From: Patiriisocius marinistellae
GTDB taxonomy: Bacteria; Bacteroidota; Bacteroidia; Flavobacteriales; Flavobacteriaceae
Reading direction: 5' to 3'
DNA: 64,000 bases
Assembly: GCF_009014635.1 (NCBI RefSeq)
Contig: NZ_BKCF01000001.1
Span: 1 to 64,000 of the forward strand
Position 1 is the stretch's first letter. Every line of letters begins with the position of its first letter. The notes beneath the pieces are model-generated. The model saw only the letters and a list, made by a program, of their open reading frames with translations. It was not told the DNA's origin and did not search any database. A program made the translations under genes and the position numbers. This document shows, one piece after another, positions 1 to 8,999 of this stretch.

Positions 1-2738
1 CCTGTAAGACCAAAAAGGATATCGTCTTCTACTTCTATAAGGTTAAACACAGCAAAACCGTCTGCGTCTGTATCACAAACCACCAATGGGGCTGGGTCTG
101 TTATTTGAGGGGTTTGCTCTACGATTAGATGCACTATGGTAGTGTTGTAACAGCCTGTTGCTAAATCACTCACGCGGATGTATACCACCTGATCGAAAGG
201 CACTTCGTTATCATAAGGACTCATTAGTGGCAGTACATTGTTGTCTGCGTCGGGTTGGGTTAAGTGATAGGTTACTACTAAGGTTCCCGATGGGTTACCT
301 CCTACTGCCTGCTCACTTGCATCTTCCAAAGTGAAGGTTCCAAAACCGTCGTTATCATCGTCACAGTAAATAAGGTCATCTGGTTGAAAAACCTCTGGAC
401 GTGCTATCACTACTAACTGGCTCTCAAAGATACCATAGCAACCACTCATATTGTCCTCCACACGTACCCATACTGCCTCAGGGTTGGTCTGGTTGGTATA
501 AAATACAGCAAGGGCGTTCATAGGTGCTTGTGCATCGGCCAAGCTGCTATAATACGTAACATTAAGACCAGTGTTTCCTCCTGTTATCGCTGTATTGTTA
601 CTATTTAAATCAAACTCTGTAATACCGTCTGCTATCTCATCATCACAGGCTGTGATTTCTGGAAGCACATTAAAAACAGGTACTTGTCCTAATACTAAAT
701 TAAAACTGCCAACAGTTGTACAAAGCTCGGCGCCATTAGGGTCACCGTTCTCATAGTTTACTGCACGAACCCAAACAACGGTATTGCTACTTACATAGGC
801 ATCTGCAGGAATAATTGGTGCTGTGTTGTTCTGGGCATCTAGCTCACTCTCATGATAACTCAAGTCAACATCAACAAGAGTATTTAAAATCTCTGCGTCT
901 TTACTCGTTAAATCAAAAGTCTCAAAACCATCTCCATCTAAATCACATAAAAAATAATCGCTGATGGGGGAGGTAATAGAAGGACTGTCGTTGACTATCA
1001 AATTTAAAGGGACGACATCAAAACAACCAAAAGCATCTACTTCCAATCTTGCCCACACCGTTTGAAAGGAAGCGGTAGTATTGGTATACATATTAGGAGT
1101 TGCAAATGGGAAATTTGCAGATTCTGCTAGCCCTTGAGTTCTATAAAAAGTAACCGTAGTTCCTGTTTGACCATTTTGGATTTGAGGTATACTTAAAGTT
1201 AAATCAAAAACCGCAAATCCATCATTAGGAACGCCATCACAAGCCTCTAAATCGTCTGGGATTCCAGCTACAGGATCAGGTTGAAATGTTACATCAATCA
1301 TGTCAGGATTAACTGTACAAAAACCTCTAAAGGCCTCTAAAGTGTATGTTCCTGACAGCGTAGGATTATAAAATGGTCCTGTCGCACTAGGCAAAAAGGT
1401 ACCATTAAAATACCACTGATATGTAAAATCAGACCCTAAATCTTGACCTATAGTAACGATTTCATTAACACATGGAAACAAATCTGGACCAAGATCTAAT
1501 CCCTGTTGAGACAAATCAACTACTAAATCAAAAAAATTGTTGTTTTCATTATTTTCATCTACTGTACCCATTCCCGTTCCATCATCATCTGCAACAGCTC
1601 TTAAGTTAAACACTGTGGGAGTTGGAGGAGCAAAATTCAACGTTACAGTACCACTCTCAGAACCGCCAATAGCTATTATTCCAGTAGTCACTGCTTGTCC
1701 TACTAAAACTCCATCAGCATAAAAAGCAATGGGTAATCCAGGCTCAAGAGCTTCTGTACTATCTATATTTGAAACCGTATAATCAACATCAATATCACTA
1801 TTATCACACAATACCCCTATCGCATCAATTGTGATTGTAGCATCTGGAAGTTCTGAGTTAACATTTGTAATAATATTATTTACCATTACAAAATCCTGGC
1901 TTGAAGTCAAAGCTATATCAATATCCGCATCACCTGGAGCAATAATACCCAGCAAATCGTAGGCATCAAAATCCATGTTCCATAATGTGGTAGACCCTGT
2001 ATAACTATTTGTTCCATTAAAAGCATTATCTGGTGGATTTTGAGCATTTGAGATCAATTGACCATTTATTGTCAAAGATTCCATATTAGGGTTAGGAATA
2101 TCACCTTCCCAAGCTAAAAAACTTATTTTAGAAAATTGGTCACTTGCAACATCTAGAGGCCCAATAGTGATATCTATACTTGGGTTATTTGCTGAAACAA
2201 ATTCCAATCCATCAAAAAGTGATATTTGGTTTTGAGTCAAAGCTGGGTCTTCATAAATTACATACATTGCCCATCCTCCATAATTAGTACCATTACTACA
2301 AGCACCAGTAGCAATTAAGTCTTGTTCAAGACCAGAAAAAGTATAGGTTCCATTACCAGTAGCTTGAACTATTGCTGTAACATCTGCATAAGCAGCGAAA
2401 TATGTATTTCCTGTACCTGCTATTAAATGAAAATCTCTGGTGGCACTAACAGCTGAACCATTTAACATTACATTAAAATCCCCTCCTATTGCATTGACCC
2501 AAGGTGAACTCCAATATAAATGTGCTGATACTATTGTTTCAGTTGGCTGTAACAACAATTCTGCGCTACTTTCACTTAACAAATCACAAGATCCTGGATT
2601 TGCTGATGCATTTAATGTATTCCCTACACCTGTAAAATCCAGCCTTCCGTTAAATTGTTGAAAAAGCGTAATTGGCTCTACTTGAGAAAGTAAAGTTCCT
2701 GAAAAACAAAATAACAAAATGAGTAGATATCTTTTCAT
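1..2738 (-). CDS. Large secreted repeat protein, probable T9SS cargo (C-terminus outside window)
   Basis: The frame is open from an ATG at 2738 to the left edge (912 codons visible, no stop), so the C-terminus is missing. It starts MKRYLLILLFCFSG followed by TLLSQ, a typical signal peptide. Residues about 20-290 form an unrecognised beta-rich domain; about 290-390 look like a CARDB-type domain; then come about five repeats of roughly 99 residues, each opening with a motif such as CDGVPNDGFAVFDLT or CDLDGDGFETFDLT. That repeat is common in flavobacterial proteins annotated as T9SS type B (gliding-motility C-terminal domain) cargo, but the sorting domain itself would lie beyond the edge, so this is inference. 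Likely a cell-surface or adhesin-like protein; no enzyme motif seen. The gene is transcribed away from the nifU-type gene. Confidence 0.85.
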   Translation of the reverse strand, partial: MKRYLLILLFCFSGTLLSQVEPITLFQQFNGRLDFTGVGNTLNASANPGSCDLLSESSAELLLQPTETIVSAHLYWSSPWVNAIGGDFNVMLNGSAVSATRDFHLIAGTGNTYFAAYADVTAIVQATGNGTYTFSGLEQDLIATGACSNGTNYGGWAMYVIYEDPALTQNQISLFDGLEFVSANNPSIDITIGPLDVASDQFSKISFLAWEGDIPNPNMESLTINGQLISNAQNPPDNAFNGTNSYTGSTTLWNMDFDAYDLLGIIAPGDADIDIALTSSQDFVMVNNIITNVNSELPDATITIDAIGVLCDNSDIDVDYTVSNIDSTEALEPGLPIAFYADGVLVGQAVTTGIIAIGGSESGTVTLNFAPPTPTVFNLRAVADDDGTGMGTVDENNENNNFFDLVVDLSQQGLDLGPDLFPCVNEIVTIGQDLGSDFTYQWYFNGTFLPSATGPFYNPTLSGTYTLEAFRGFCTVNPDMIDVTFQPDPVAGIPDDLEACDGVPNDGFAVFDLTLSIPQIQNGQTGTTVTFYRTQGLAESANFPFATPNMYTNTTASFQTVWARLEVDAFGCFDVVPLNLIVNDSPSITSPISDYFLCDLDGDGFETFDLTSKDAEILNTLVDVDLSYHESELDAQNNTAPIIPADAYVSSNTVVWVRAVNYENGDPNGAELCTTVGSFNLVLGQVPVFNVLPEITACDDEIADGITEFDLNSNNTAITGGNTGLNVTYYSSLADAQAPMNALAVFYTNQTNPEAVWVRVEDNMSGCYGIFESQLVVIARPEVFQPDDLIYCDDDNDGFGTFTLEDASEQAVGGNPSGTLVVTYHLTQPDADNNVLPLMSPYDNEVPFDQVVYIRVSDLATGCYNTTIVHLIVEQTPQITDPAPLVVCDTDADGFAVFNLIEVEDDILFGLT
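60..1290 (-). repeat. Five tandem ~99-residue protein repeats (CDxDxDGFxxFDL motif)
   Basis: Within the secreted protein the motif C-D-x(2-5)-D-G-F/I-x-x-F-D/T-L recurs near 1245, 945, 650, 350 and 90, a spacing close to 298 bases except for the last, which is shorter. Each unit ends with a segment like VWVRVED or VWARLEV followed by a Cys. The DNA copies are diverged, so this is an old protein-level repeat rather than a recent DNA duplication. Confidence 0.8.
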
Positions 2739-3094
2739 ACTGACTGTTTTTTTATACCCGCTACATAATTTCTCGAAAATAAAAGAAACGATGTTTGACC
2801 ATTATAATTCGTTGGGTTTACAAATTTTATATTTAAACCTAAAATAAGATCCTTGATTGACATAGCGATCACTAAAGAACGATGAAACCAAATTAAATCT
2901 AACAAAAAAAATATACATTATAGATTGTTGCTCAGCAATCATCCTTTCAACAGTACTTTTTAAAAACCAAAAAAATGGTATTAAAAAAATACATATATCG
3001 AGTAAATGATTAATCATAAAAAGAAGGTTTAATGACTGCCAAATATATTGAATACATTGATTTTCTTTGTTATTTTTGCAAAAAAAATCGTTAC
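2739..3094. other. 356-base divergent intergenic region
   Basis: AT-rich spacer between the leftward secreted-protein gene and the rightward NifU-type gene. A 71-codon minus-strand frame at 2802-3017 has no recognisable features and is not annotated. The only site I can support is the promoter-like pair at 3048-3078 for the rightward gene. Confidence 0.5.
3048..3078 (+). promoter_or_regulatory. Bacteroidota-type promoter for the NifU-type gene
   Basis: TTG at 3048-3050, then 20 bases, then TATTTTTG at 3071-3078, matching the Bacteroidota sigma-ABfr pattern TTG-N19/20-TAnnTTTG. It lies inside the longest possible reading frame and so argues for the ATG at 3095 rather than the one at 3032. Confidence 0.5.
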
Positions 3095-4042
3095 ATGTCT
3101 CATTTTAATATAACAGTACAACCTACTAATAACGAAAATATTGTAAAGTTTGTTGCAAATTCGTTTTTAACACAAGCAAGAAGTTTTGAATTTGCAAATA
3201 TTGACGAGGCAAAACCAAGCCCGTTAGCACAGCAATTATTCCATCTTCCTTTTGTAAAAACTGTTTACATTTCTCAAAACTTTATCGCAATTGAAAAATA
3301 TAATATTGTAGCCTGGGAGACAGTACAAGATGAAGTAGCTACTTCTATTGCCGAATATTTAAACAGCGGAGCAGAGGTTATCAGTGAGGGAGAAGTTTCA
3401 AAAAAAGTACCTGTAACAGTATATGCAGAAAGCACTCCTAATCCAACTGCTATGAAGTTTGTAGCAAACAAACCATTAGCTGACGGCACCTTTGAGTTTA
3501 AAAATATAGATGACGCAGTAGATGCTCCTTTAGCTAAAGCTCTTTTTACATTTCCGTTTGTAAAAGAAGTTTTCATAAGCTCAAATTATATTTCTGTTAT
3601 AAAATACAATAGCGTTGAGTGGATTGAAATCTCAAATGAATTGCGTTCTTTCATTAGAGAGTTTATTGAAGAAGGAAAAGCGATATTTTCGAATGATTTT
3701 CTTCGGAAACGTGCTGATGAAATTAAAATTTCCGAAGAGAAAAACACAGATGAGTTAGCACCGTTACCAACAAACAATAGCGCTAAAAACTATGATCATT
3801 CAGAAACTGAAAAAGAAATAATTTCTATTCTTGATGAGTATATTAAACCTGCTGTTGCTAGTGATGGTGGACATATTGCATTTGACTCTTATAATCCTGA
3901 TAGTAAAACTGTAAAAGTTATTTTACAAGGTGCATGTAGTGGCTGTCCTTCTTCAACCATTACTTTAAAAAACGGAATTCAAACAATGATGCAAGAGATG
4001 CTACAAGGACGTGTAACTACTGTTGAAGCTATAAATGGATAA
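3095..4042 (+). CDS. NifU/Nfu-type Fe-S cluster scaffold or carrier, two Nfu_N domains
   Basis: Predicted to hold or transfer Fe-S clusters to client proteins in the cytoplasm. The 315-residue protein has two copies of an Nfu_N-like domain (about residues 4-80 and 105-180; the second begins AESTPNPTAMKF, the typical motif), a linker, and a C-terminal NifU domain from about 235 with the cluster-binding CSGC motif (Cys281 and Cys284). The frame could open at 3032, but the ATG at 3095 gives the conserved start MSHFNITVQPTNN and has a promoter directly upstream. Duplicated N-domains are normal for Bacteroidota members, unlike the single domain of mitochondrial NFU1. The gene stands alone; dodecin follows 142 bases downstream. 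Confidence 0.9.
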   Translation: MSHFNITVQPTNNENIVKFVANSFLTQARSFEFANIDEAKPSPLAQQLFHLPFVKTVYISQNFIAIEKYNIVAWETVQDEVATSIAEYLNSGAEVISEGEVSKKVPVTVYAESTPNPTAMKFVANKPLADGTFEFKNIDDAVDAPLAKALFTFPFVKEVFISSNYISVIKYNSVEWIEISNELRSFIREFIEEGKAIFSNDFLRKRADEIKISEEKNTDELAPLPTNNSAKNYDHSETEKEIISILDEYIKPAVASDGGHIAFDSYNPDSKTVKVILQGACSGCPSSTITLKNGIQTMMQEMLQGRVTTVEAING

Positions 4043-4184
4043 ATTATAATTTAGTTTTAATAAACAACAACTGAAACACAGCTGTTTATAATTAAAAAAT
4101 CTATTTCTTTTAACTCAAATTTCAGAAAAAGCCTTTTTTAAAACTGTAATTTGCAAGCAGTTATTAATCAATAAAAATACCATT

Positions 4185-4385
4185 ATGGCAATTTTAAAAG
4201 TTATTGAAGTACTTGCAAACTCAAATGAAAGCTGGGAAGATGCAACAAAAAATGCAGTAAAACATGCTGCAAAAAGTGTCAAGAATATTCGATCTGTTTA
4301 TCTTAATGAACAAACAGCTGTTGTTAATGGCGATAATGTTACAGAATTTCGTGTGAATGTAAAAATTACATTTGAGGTTAAATAA
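4185..4385 (+). CDS. Dodecin family flavin-binding protein
   Basis: A 66-residue protein, the usual dodecin length, starting MAILKVIEVLANSNESWEDA and ending in a beta-strand-rich FRVNVKITFEVK. Dodecins assemble into hollow dodecamers that bind riboflavin, FMN or related flavins and are thought to store or buffer them. The helix-containing segment SWEDATKNAVKHAAKSVKNI and the three beta strands match the family. It is followed by a strong hairpin terminator (4409-4436), so it is probably a monocistronic unit. Confidence 0.92.
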   Translation: MAILKVIEVLANSNESWEDATKNAVKHAAKSVKNIRSVYLNEQTAVVNGDNVTEFRVNVKITFEVK

Positions 4386-4408
4386 GAGTTGCTTTTTTAC
4401 ATAATTAA

Positions 4409-4446
4409 ACGCTTTTGAAAATATTTTCAAGAGCGTATTTTATTTT
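4409..4446 (+). terminator. Rho-independent terminator after the dodecin gene
   Basis: Inverted repeat ACGCTTTTGAAAAT / ATTTTCAAGAGCGT at 4409-4436 with one mismatched pair, followed by ATTTTATTTT. The ATG at 4415 that would extend the next gene lies inside this hairpin. Confidence 0.7.
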
Positions 4447-4453
4447 AATTCCC

Positions 4454-6565
4454 ATGCGCACTGTTAAAGTTACACTTGTTTTACTTTTAACATTTGCTTC
4501 TTGTAACTCTTCCAAAAAAGATATTGTGAACACACATCAATTTAAAAACTTATTAGTTAATGAGACTAGCCCTTATTTATTACAACACGCTAACAATCCA
4601 GTTGATTGGCTTGCTTGGAATGATGTAACGTTCGCAACTGCTAAAGAAAAAAACAAGCTTATTATTATTAGCATAGGGTATGCTGCATGTCATTGGTGCC
4701 ATGTCATGGAACATGAAAGTTTTGAAGATAATGCCGTTGCAGATGTTATGAATGAAAACTACATAAGCATTAAAGTAGATAGAGAAGAGCGACCAGACGT
4801 TGACCAGATATACATTAATGCAGTTCAATTAATGACTGGTAGCGCAGGGTGGCCATTAAATGTAGTTGCGCTTCCTGATGGGCGCCCAGTATGGGGAGGA
4901 ACTTACTTTAAAAAAAGGGATTGGATTAGTGCATTAGAGCAAATTCAAAAAATATACGTCGAAGATCCAGACAAATTAATTGAAAATGCAAATCAATTAG
5001 AAGCTGGAATCAAAAGTATGGACTTAGTTCCTTTAAATACTGATAAAATAGATTACCCAACTTTCAACACAAATCAAATTGTAAAAAAATGGTCTGAAAG
5101 CTTTGATCACAAGTTTGGCGGTCTCAATAGAGCTCCAAAGTTTATGATGCCTAGTAACTATGCATTTTTATTACGCTATGCAAAGCAAGAGAAAGATGAA
5201 CATTTAATGAATTATGTAGACAATACACTTCAAAAAATAGCCTATGGTGGAATATACGATCACATTGGAGGTGGATTTTCTAGATATAGTGTTGATACAA
5301 AATGGCATGTACCGCACTTTGAAAAAATGCTTTACGATAATGGACAACTGGCAAGTCTTTATAGTGATGCTTATACAGCGACAAAAAATCCTCTTTATAA
5401 AGAAGTTGTAGAAGGTATACTAGCTTTTGTAGCCTTAGAACTTACAGATAAAAATGGCGGCTTCTATTCCTCGTTAGATGCAGACAGTATTGATCAAAAT
5501 GGAAATTTAAACGAAGGTGCTTATTACATTTACTCAAAAGAAGAAATACAAACCCAAATAGGTGATGATTTTGAAATTTTCAAAGAATATTATAATATAA
5601 ACAACTATGGAATCTGGGAAAACAATCATTATGTATTAATCCGCGACAAGAGTGATCTTGAAATTTTAAAAAACTTCAATATTTCTTTAAAACAGCTCCA
5701 AGAGAAAAAAACAAAATGGAAAAAAATCCTGCTAAATTTCAGAAGTAAAAGAAATAAACCTCGATTGGATGACAAGATTTTAACTTCATGGAATGGATTA
5801 ATGCTTAAAGGATATGTTGATGCTTATAAAGTCTTCGGAAATAAAGATTATTTAAAAATCGCGTTGAAAAATGCAAATTTTATTAAAGATAATGTATTAC
5901 AAGAAGATGGCGCTTTATTTAGAAATCATAAAAATGGAAAAAGCAATATTAATGGATATCTTGAAGATTACGCTACTGTTATAGACGCCTACATTTCATT
6001 ATACGAAGCTAGTCTTGATGAACAATGGCTACAAACTGCAAATCAATTAACCGAATACACATTTAAACATTTTTTTGATACTAAAAATCAAATGTTCTAC
6101 TATACAAACGATAAAGACCCAGCGTTAGTAAGTCGAAATTTTGAATACCGTGATAATGTAATTCCAGCTTCAAATTCAATCCATGCAAAAAACTTATTTA
6201 AGCTAGCACATTATATTGACAACAATAAATATAACGAGGTTGCAAGACAAATGCTAGCAAACGTCACCCCCGAAATTCAACAGTACCCTACTGGATTTTC
6301 AAACTGGCTAGATTTGTTAATGAATTATAAAAATAGCTACTACGAAGTAGTTGTAGTTGGAAAAAATGCAAAAGAAAAAATAAAGGCAATTAACACCTAT
6401 TATCTACCTAACGCCTTATTAGCGGGGAGTATTACAGAAGGAAATTCGCCATTAATAAAAGAGCGTTATATAGATGGAAAAACTATGATATACATATGTG
6501 TAAATAACGCTTGCAAACTACCAGAAACAGACGTAAAAAAATCAATAAACCCAATAAAATTATAA
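4454..6565 (+). CDS. DUF255 thioredoxin-fold / alpha-alpha-barrel lipoprotein (YyaL / SPATA20 family)
   Basis: A 703-residue protein with a lipoprotein signal ([17 protein letters not shown]; lipobox FASC), then a thioredoxin-like DUF255 domain containing Cys79-His-Trp-Cys82 in [13 protein letters not shown], and a long C-terminal region resembling the six-hairpin barrel of N-acylglucosamine 2-epimerase-like proteins. The family occurs from bacteria to human SPATA20; the reaction is not established. The CxxC suggests redox activity, here probably facing the periplasm. An ATG at 4415 would add 13 residues but lies in the preceding terminator, and only the 4454 start gives a lipoprotein signal. 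The MscS gene follows 7 bases downstream, so the two are probably co-transcribed. Confidence 0.9.
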   Translation: MRTVKVTLVLLLTFASCNSSKKDIVNTHQFKNLLVNETSPYLLQHANNPVDWLAWNDVTFATAKEKNKLIIISIGYAACHWCHVMEHESFEDNAVADVMNENYISIKVDREERPDVDQIYINAVQLMTGSAGWPLNVVALPDGRPVWGGTYFKKRDWISALEQIQKIYVEDPDKLIENANQLEAGIKSMDLVPLNTDKIDYPTFNTNQIVKKWSESFDHKFGGLNRAPKFMMPSNYAFLLRYAKQEKDEHLMNYVDNTLQKIAYGGIYDHIGGGFSRYSVDTKWHVPHFEKMLYDNGQLASLYSDAYTATKNPLYKEVVEGILAFVALELTDKNGGFYSSLDADSIDQNGNLNEGAYYIYSKEEIQTQIGDDFEIFKEYYNINNYGIWENNHYVLIRDKSDLEILKNFNISLKQLQEKKTKWKKILLNFRSKRNKPRLDDKILTSWNGLMLKGYVDAYKVFGNKDYLKIALKNANFIKDNVLQEDGALFRNHKNGKSNINGYLEDYATVIDAYISLYEASLDEQWLQTANQLTEYTFKHFFDTKNQMFYYTNDKDPALVSRNFEYRDNVIPASNSIHAKNLFKLAHYIDNNKYNEVARQMLANVTPEIQQYPTGFSNWLDLLMNYKNSYYEVVVVGKNAKEKIKAINTYYLPNALLAGSITEGNSPLIKERYIDGKTMIYICVNNACKLPETDVKKSINPIKL

Positions 6566-6572
6566 AAAAGAG

Positions 6573-7412
6573 ATGGAAAAGTTTAACGATATAAATTATT
6601 ACATTGAAAAATACGGTCAAAAATTAATTGACTTTTTACCCGATCTAATATTAGCAGTTTTAATGCTCTTTATAGGATTATGGATTATTAGAGTGATTAG
6701 TAGATTAATTAACAAATTCTTTCAACGTAAAGATTATGATGTTACGTTGGAAAAATTTATTGCTAGCCTTATAAACTGGAGCTTAAAAATTATATTATTT
6801 GTATTAGTCATTACTCAATTGGGTGTTGAATCTGCGTCACTAATTGCTATTATTGGAGCAGCCGGTCTTGCAATAGGTCTAGCACTTCAAGGCTCTCTTT
6901 CTAATTTTGCAGGAGGTGTTTTAATTTTATTATTAAGGCCTTTTAAAGTAGGAGATTTCATCAAAGCGCAAGGAGTTGAGGGGACTGTAAAAGAAATTTC
7001 AATCTTTAATACAAAACTATTGACCTTTGGAAATCAAGAAGCCATTTTACCTAATGGAAAATTATCAAATGAAACTATTATCAATTTCACTACTGAAGGC
7101 ATAAGAAAAGAAAACATCATTTTTGGCATATCTTATGATAGTAGTGTAGAAACCGCAAAGAATATATTATTAGAGTTAGCCATGGAGCAAGAAATAATAA
7201 TGAAGGTAGAAAATAAAATGCCTATGATAGTGATGGCTGAGTTAGCTGATAGTTCTGTTAATTTATCATTACGATACTGGGCTACTAATGAAAATTTCTG
7301 GAATGCGCGATGGTTTACTTTAGAAGAAGGTAAAAAACGATTAGAAGCTGCAGGGATTTCTATACCATTTCCGCAGAGAGATGTACATTTCTACACAAAT
7401 AATAACAAATAA
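6573..7412 (+). CDS. mscS: MscS family small mechanosensitive channel
   Basis: A 279-residue protein, close to E. coli MscS in length. Three hydrophobic segments lie at about 20-45, 65-85 and 90-125; the third, with its Gly/Ala-rich AIIGAAGLAIGLALQGSLSN, is the pore helix TM3. The soluble beta domain follows (RPFKVGDFIKAQGVEGTV, then LPNGKLSNETIINF, a family signature). It opens under membrane tension to release solutes on hypo-osmotic shock. It follows the DUF255 gene by 7 bases. Confidence 0.93.
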   Translation: MEKFNDINYYIEKYGQKLIDFLPDLILAVLMLFIGLWIIRVISRLINKFFQRKDYDVTLEKFIASLINWSLKIILFVLVITQLGVESASLIAIIGAAGLAIGLALQGSLSNFAGGVLILLLRPFKVGDFIKAQGVEGTVKEISIFNTKLLTFGNQEAILPNGKLSNETIINFTTEGIRKENIIFGISYDSSVETAKNILLELAMEQEIIMKVENKMPMIVMAELADSSVNLSLRYWATNENFWNARWFTLEEGKKRLEAAGISIPFPQRDVHFYTNNNK

Positions 7413-7475
7413 TTAACATTTACAGGAATCATAAAATGTATTTTTGGGTGCTATGAAAATTTAAAATAAAACTAA

Positions 7476-8171
7476 ATGAAAATCTTACCAATTACAGTCT
7501 CACTTTTTTTACTAATCACCTCAAGTTTATTTGCTCAAAATATGGGGAATGATCAGCAAATTGAATCAAATTACATATCTTCAAAAACAACCCCAATATT
7601 TAAGGGTTATAAGGATACTAATGGATCAATTTATATGAATGAAGAATTCCAAATGGGTTCAATAATCATGAATGGAAAAGTTGTTGCAAACAATGTAGCT
7701 TTACGATATAACGTCCTAGATGAAGAAATTGAGTTGACTAAAGGACTTAATAGCGGAATTACAGTAGCAAATGTAATAAAGAAAGATGCGAACATACACG
7801 TTAGCATTGCAAATGAAACACTTGTATTCTTACCTTCGCCAAACAAGAATATGAGAGATGGATATTTTAACGTTTTGAGAGAAGGTAAAAATATCTCTTT
7901 GTATAAAAAACTTTCTAAGGATTATAGAGAGGGTAAAGTATCTGTGAATTCTATTGCACGCTCAGTACCTGCTACTTTTAAGGAACAAGAAACTCTATAT
8001 GTGAAAATAAAGGATGGTTCTTTGATGGAGCTTTCAAACTCAAAATCTAAGAGAAAAAGATTGTTCATTGATAAAGAAGAAGCAATGAAAAATCATATTG
8101 ATAATGAAAATCTAAATCTAAGAAAAGATGATGATTTGATTTCAGCTATTGATTTTTATAATACCCTATAA
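7476..8171 (+). CDS. Secreted protein of unknown function, paralogue 1 of 3
   Basis: A 231-residue protein starting MKILPITVSLFLLITSSLFA, a clear signal peptide, with no lipobox Cys and no T9SS tail. I do not recognise the family. It shares a common plan with the next two genes: a Y-x-(G)-x-x-Y-x-N-x-x-F-x-x-G-S/T-I/V-Y motif, then NVALRYNVLDEEIEL, a short stretch ending in a hydrophobic VFLP or VFVP strand, YFNVLREGKNISLYKKL, SIARSVPATF, and a C-terminal ISAIDFYNTL. It is the most diverged of the three. A TATTTTTG box at 7439-7446 may be its -7 element. The soluble beta-rich pattern suggests an envelope protein. Confidence 0.8.
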   Translation: MKILPITVSLFLLITSSLFAQNMGNDQQIESNYISSKTTPIFKGYKDTNGSIYMNEEFQMGSIIMNGKVVANNVALRYNVLDEEIELTKGLNSGITVANVIKKDANIHVSIANETLVFLPSPNKNMRDGYFNVLREGKNISLYKKLSKDYREGKVSVNSIARSVPATFKEQETLYVKIKDGSLMELSNSKSKRKRLFIDKEEAMKNHIDNENLNLRKDDDLISAIDFYNTL

Positions 8172-8239
8172 GTTTATGTTCATTTAATTAAGATACAAAT
8201 TCTGGCAAGGTTTTTGAAAATTCTATATAAAACATAAAA

Positions 8240-8947
8240 ATGAAAAAAATAATAATAATTTTAGCTATCATATTGACTGGAAATATTTCAGCACAAAGTT
8301 TTAATGGAAAGCAATTTGCTTCAGATCTGTTTTTAATGGATGAATATATCAAAAGGCAATCTAAAGGTATTAGTTTTGCAGATACAGATACATATACAGG
8401 AACCCCCTATAATAATGCTTCGTTCCTTCCGGGTAGTATTTATAAAGACGGAAAATTATTAGCAGAAAATGTAGCATTAAGATATAATGCAATTGCTGAT
8501 GAAATGGAAGTTAAAGAAAAACTTACATCTCCAGATGATGATGCAAAAGTTTTGACTAAATCTCCAGATATATTTGTTAAAATTGTAAGTACAATATTTG
8601 TTTTTGTTCCATATCAAGGCGGAATTGAAGAAGGCGGATATTTTGAAGTAATTTATGAAGGTTCACAAGTTGATTTTTATAAAAAAATTATTAAGGATTT
8701 TGACGAAGAAAAGAAAGCCACATCATCACTTACAAGAGATATTCCAGCAAGCTTCTCAGACGAGCCAGAATATTTTTTAGTGACTAAAGTTGGTAAATTC
8801 TATCAATTTCCTAATTCACGAAATAAAAAATTGAAAGTTTTTGGTGATAAAGAAAAGCAAGTTAAAAAATACGTTAAAGAAAAACGTCTTGATTTGAATA
8901 AAGAAAAAGATCTCTTAAAAGCTATTAAGTATTTTGAAACCATTTAA
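8240..8947 (+). CDS. Secreted protein of unknown function, paralogue 2 of 3
   Basis: A 235-residue protein with signal peptide MKKIIIILAIILTGNISAQ. It shares with paralogue 3 the motifs TYTGTPYNNASFLPGSIY, LRYNAIADEMEVKE, FVFVP, GGYFEVIYEGSQVDFYKK, LTRDIPASF, YFLVTKVGKFYQFPNSRN, VFGDKEKQVKKY and a terminal KAIKYFETI. This means a recent duplication, with strong constraint on the strand-forming motifs. A hairpin with a T-run follows at 8971-8998. Function unknown. Confidence 0.8.
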   Translation: MKKIIIILAIILTGNISAQSFNGKQFASDLFLMDEYIKRQSKGISFADTDTYTGTPYNNASFLPGSIYKDGKLLAENVALRYNAIADEMEVKEKLTSPDDDAKVLTKSPDIFVKIVSTIFVFVPYQGGIEEGGYFEVIYEGSQVDFYKKIIKDFDEEKKATSSLTRDIPASFSDEPEYFLVTKVGKFYQFPNSRNKKLKVFGDKEKQVKKYVKEKRLDLNKEKDLLKAIKYFETI

Positions 8948-8970
8948 ATTTAAAAATTATATTTAAATTA

Positions 8971-8998
8971 AGCCTTCGATAAAAACGAAGGCTTTTTT
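8971..8998 (+). terminator. Rho-independent terminator between paralogues 2 and 3
   Basis: Stem GCCTTCG (8972-8978) with CGAAGGC (8986-8992), loop ATAAAAA, then a six-T run. The T-run ends only two bases before the ATG at 9000 of paralogue 3, which is an unusually tight arrangement. Confidence 0.75.
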
Positions 8999-8999
8999 A

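Noticed and set aside
2802-3017. 71-codon minus-strand reading frame between the secreted repeat protein and the NifU-type gene
   Set aside because: AT-rich, hydrophobic by composition only, no domain, no promoter or neighbour support.
4415-4453. Upstream ATG extending the DUF255 lipoprotein
   Set aside because: The ATG is inside the dodecin terminator hairpin and the extension breaks the lipoprotein signal.
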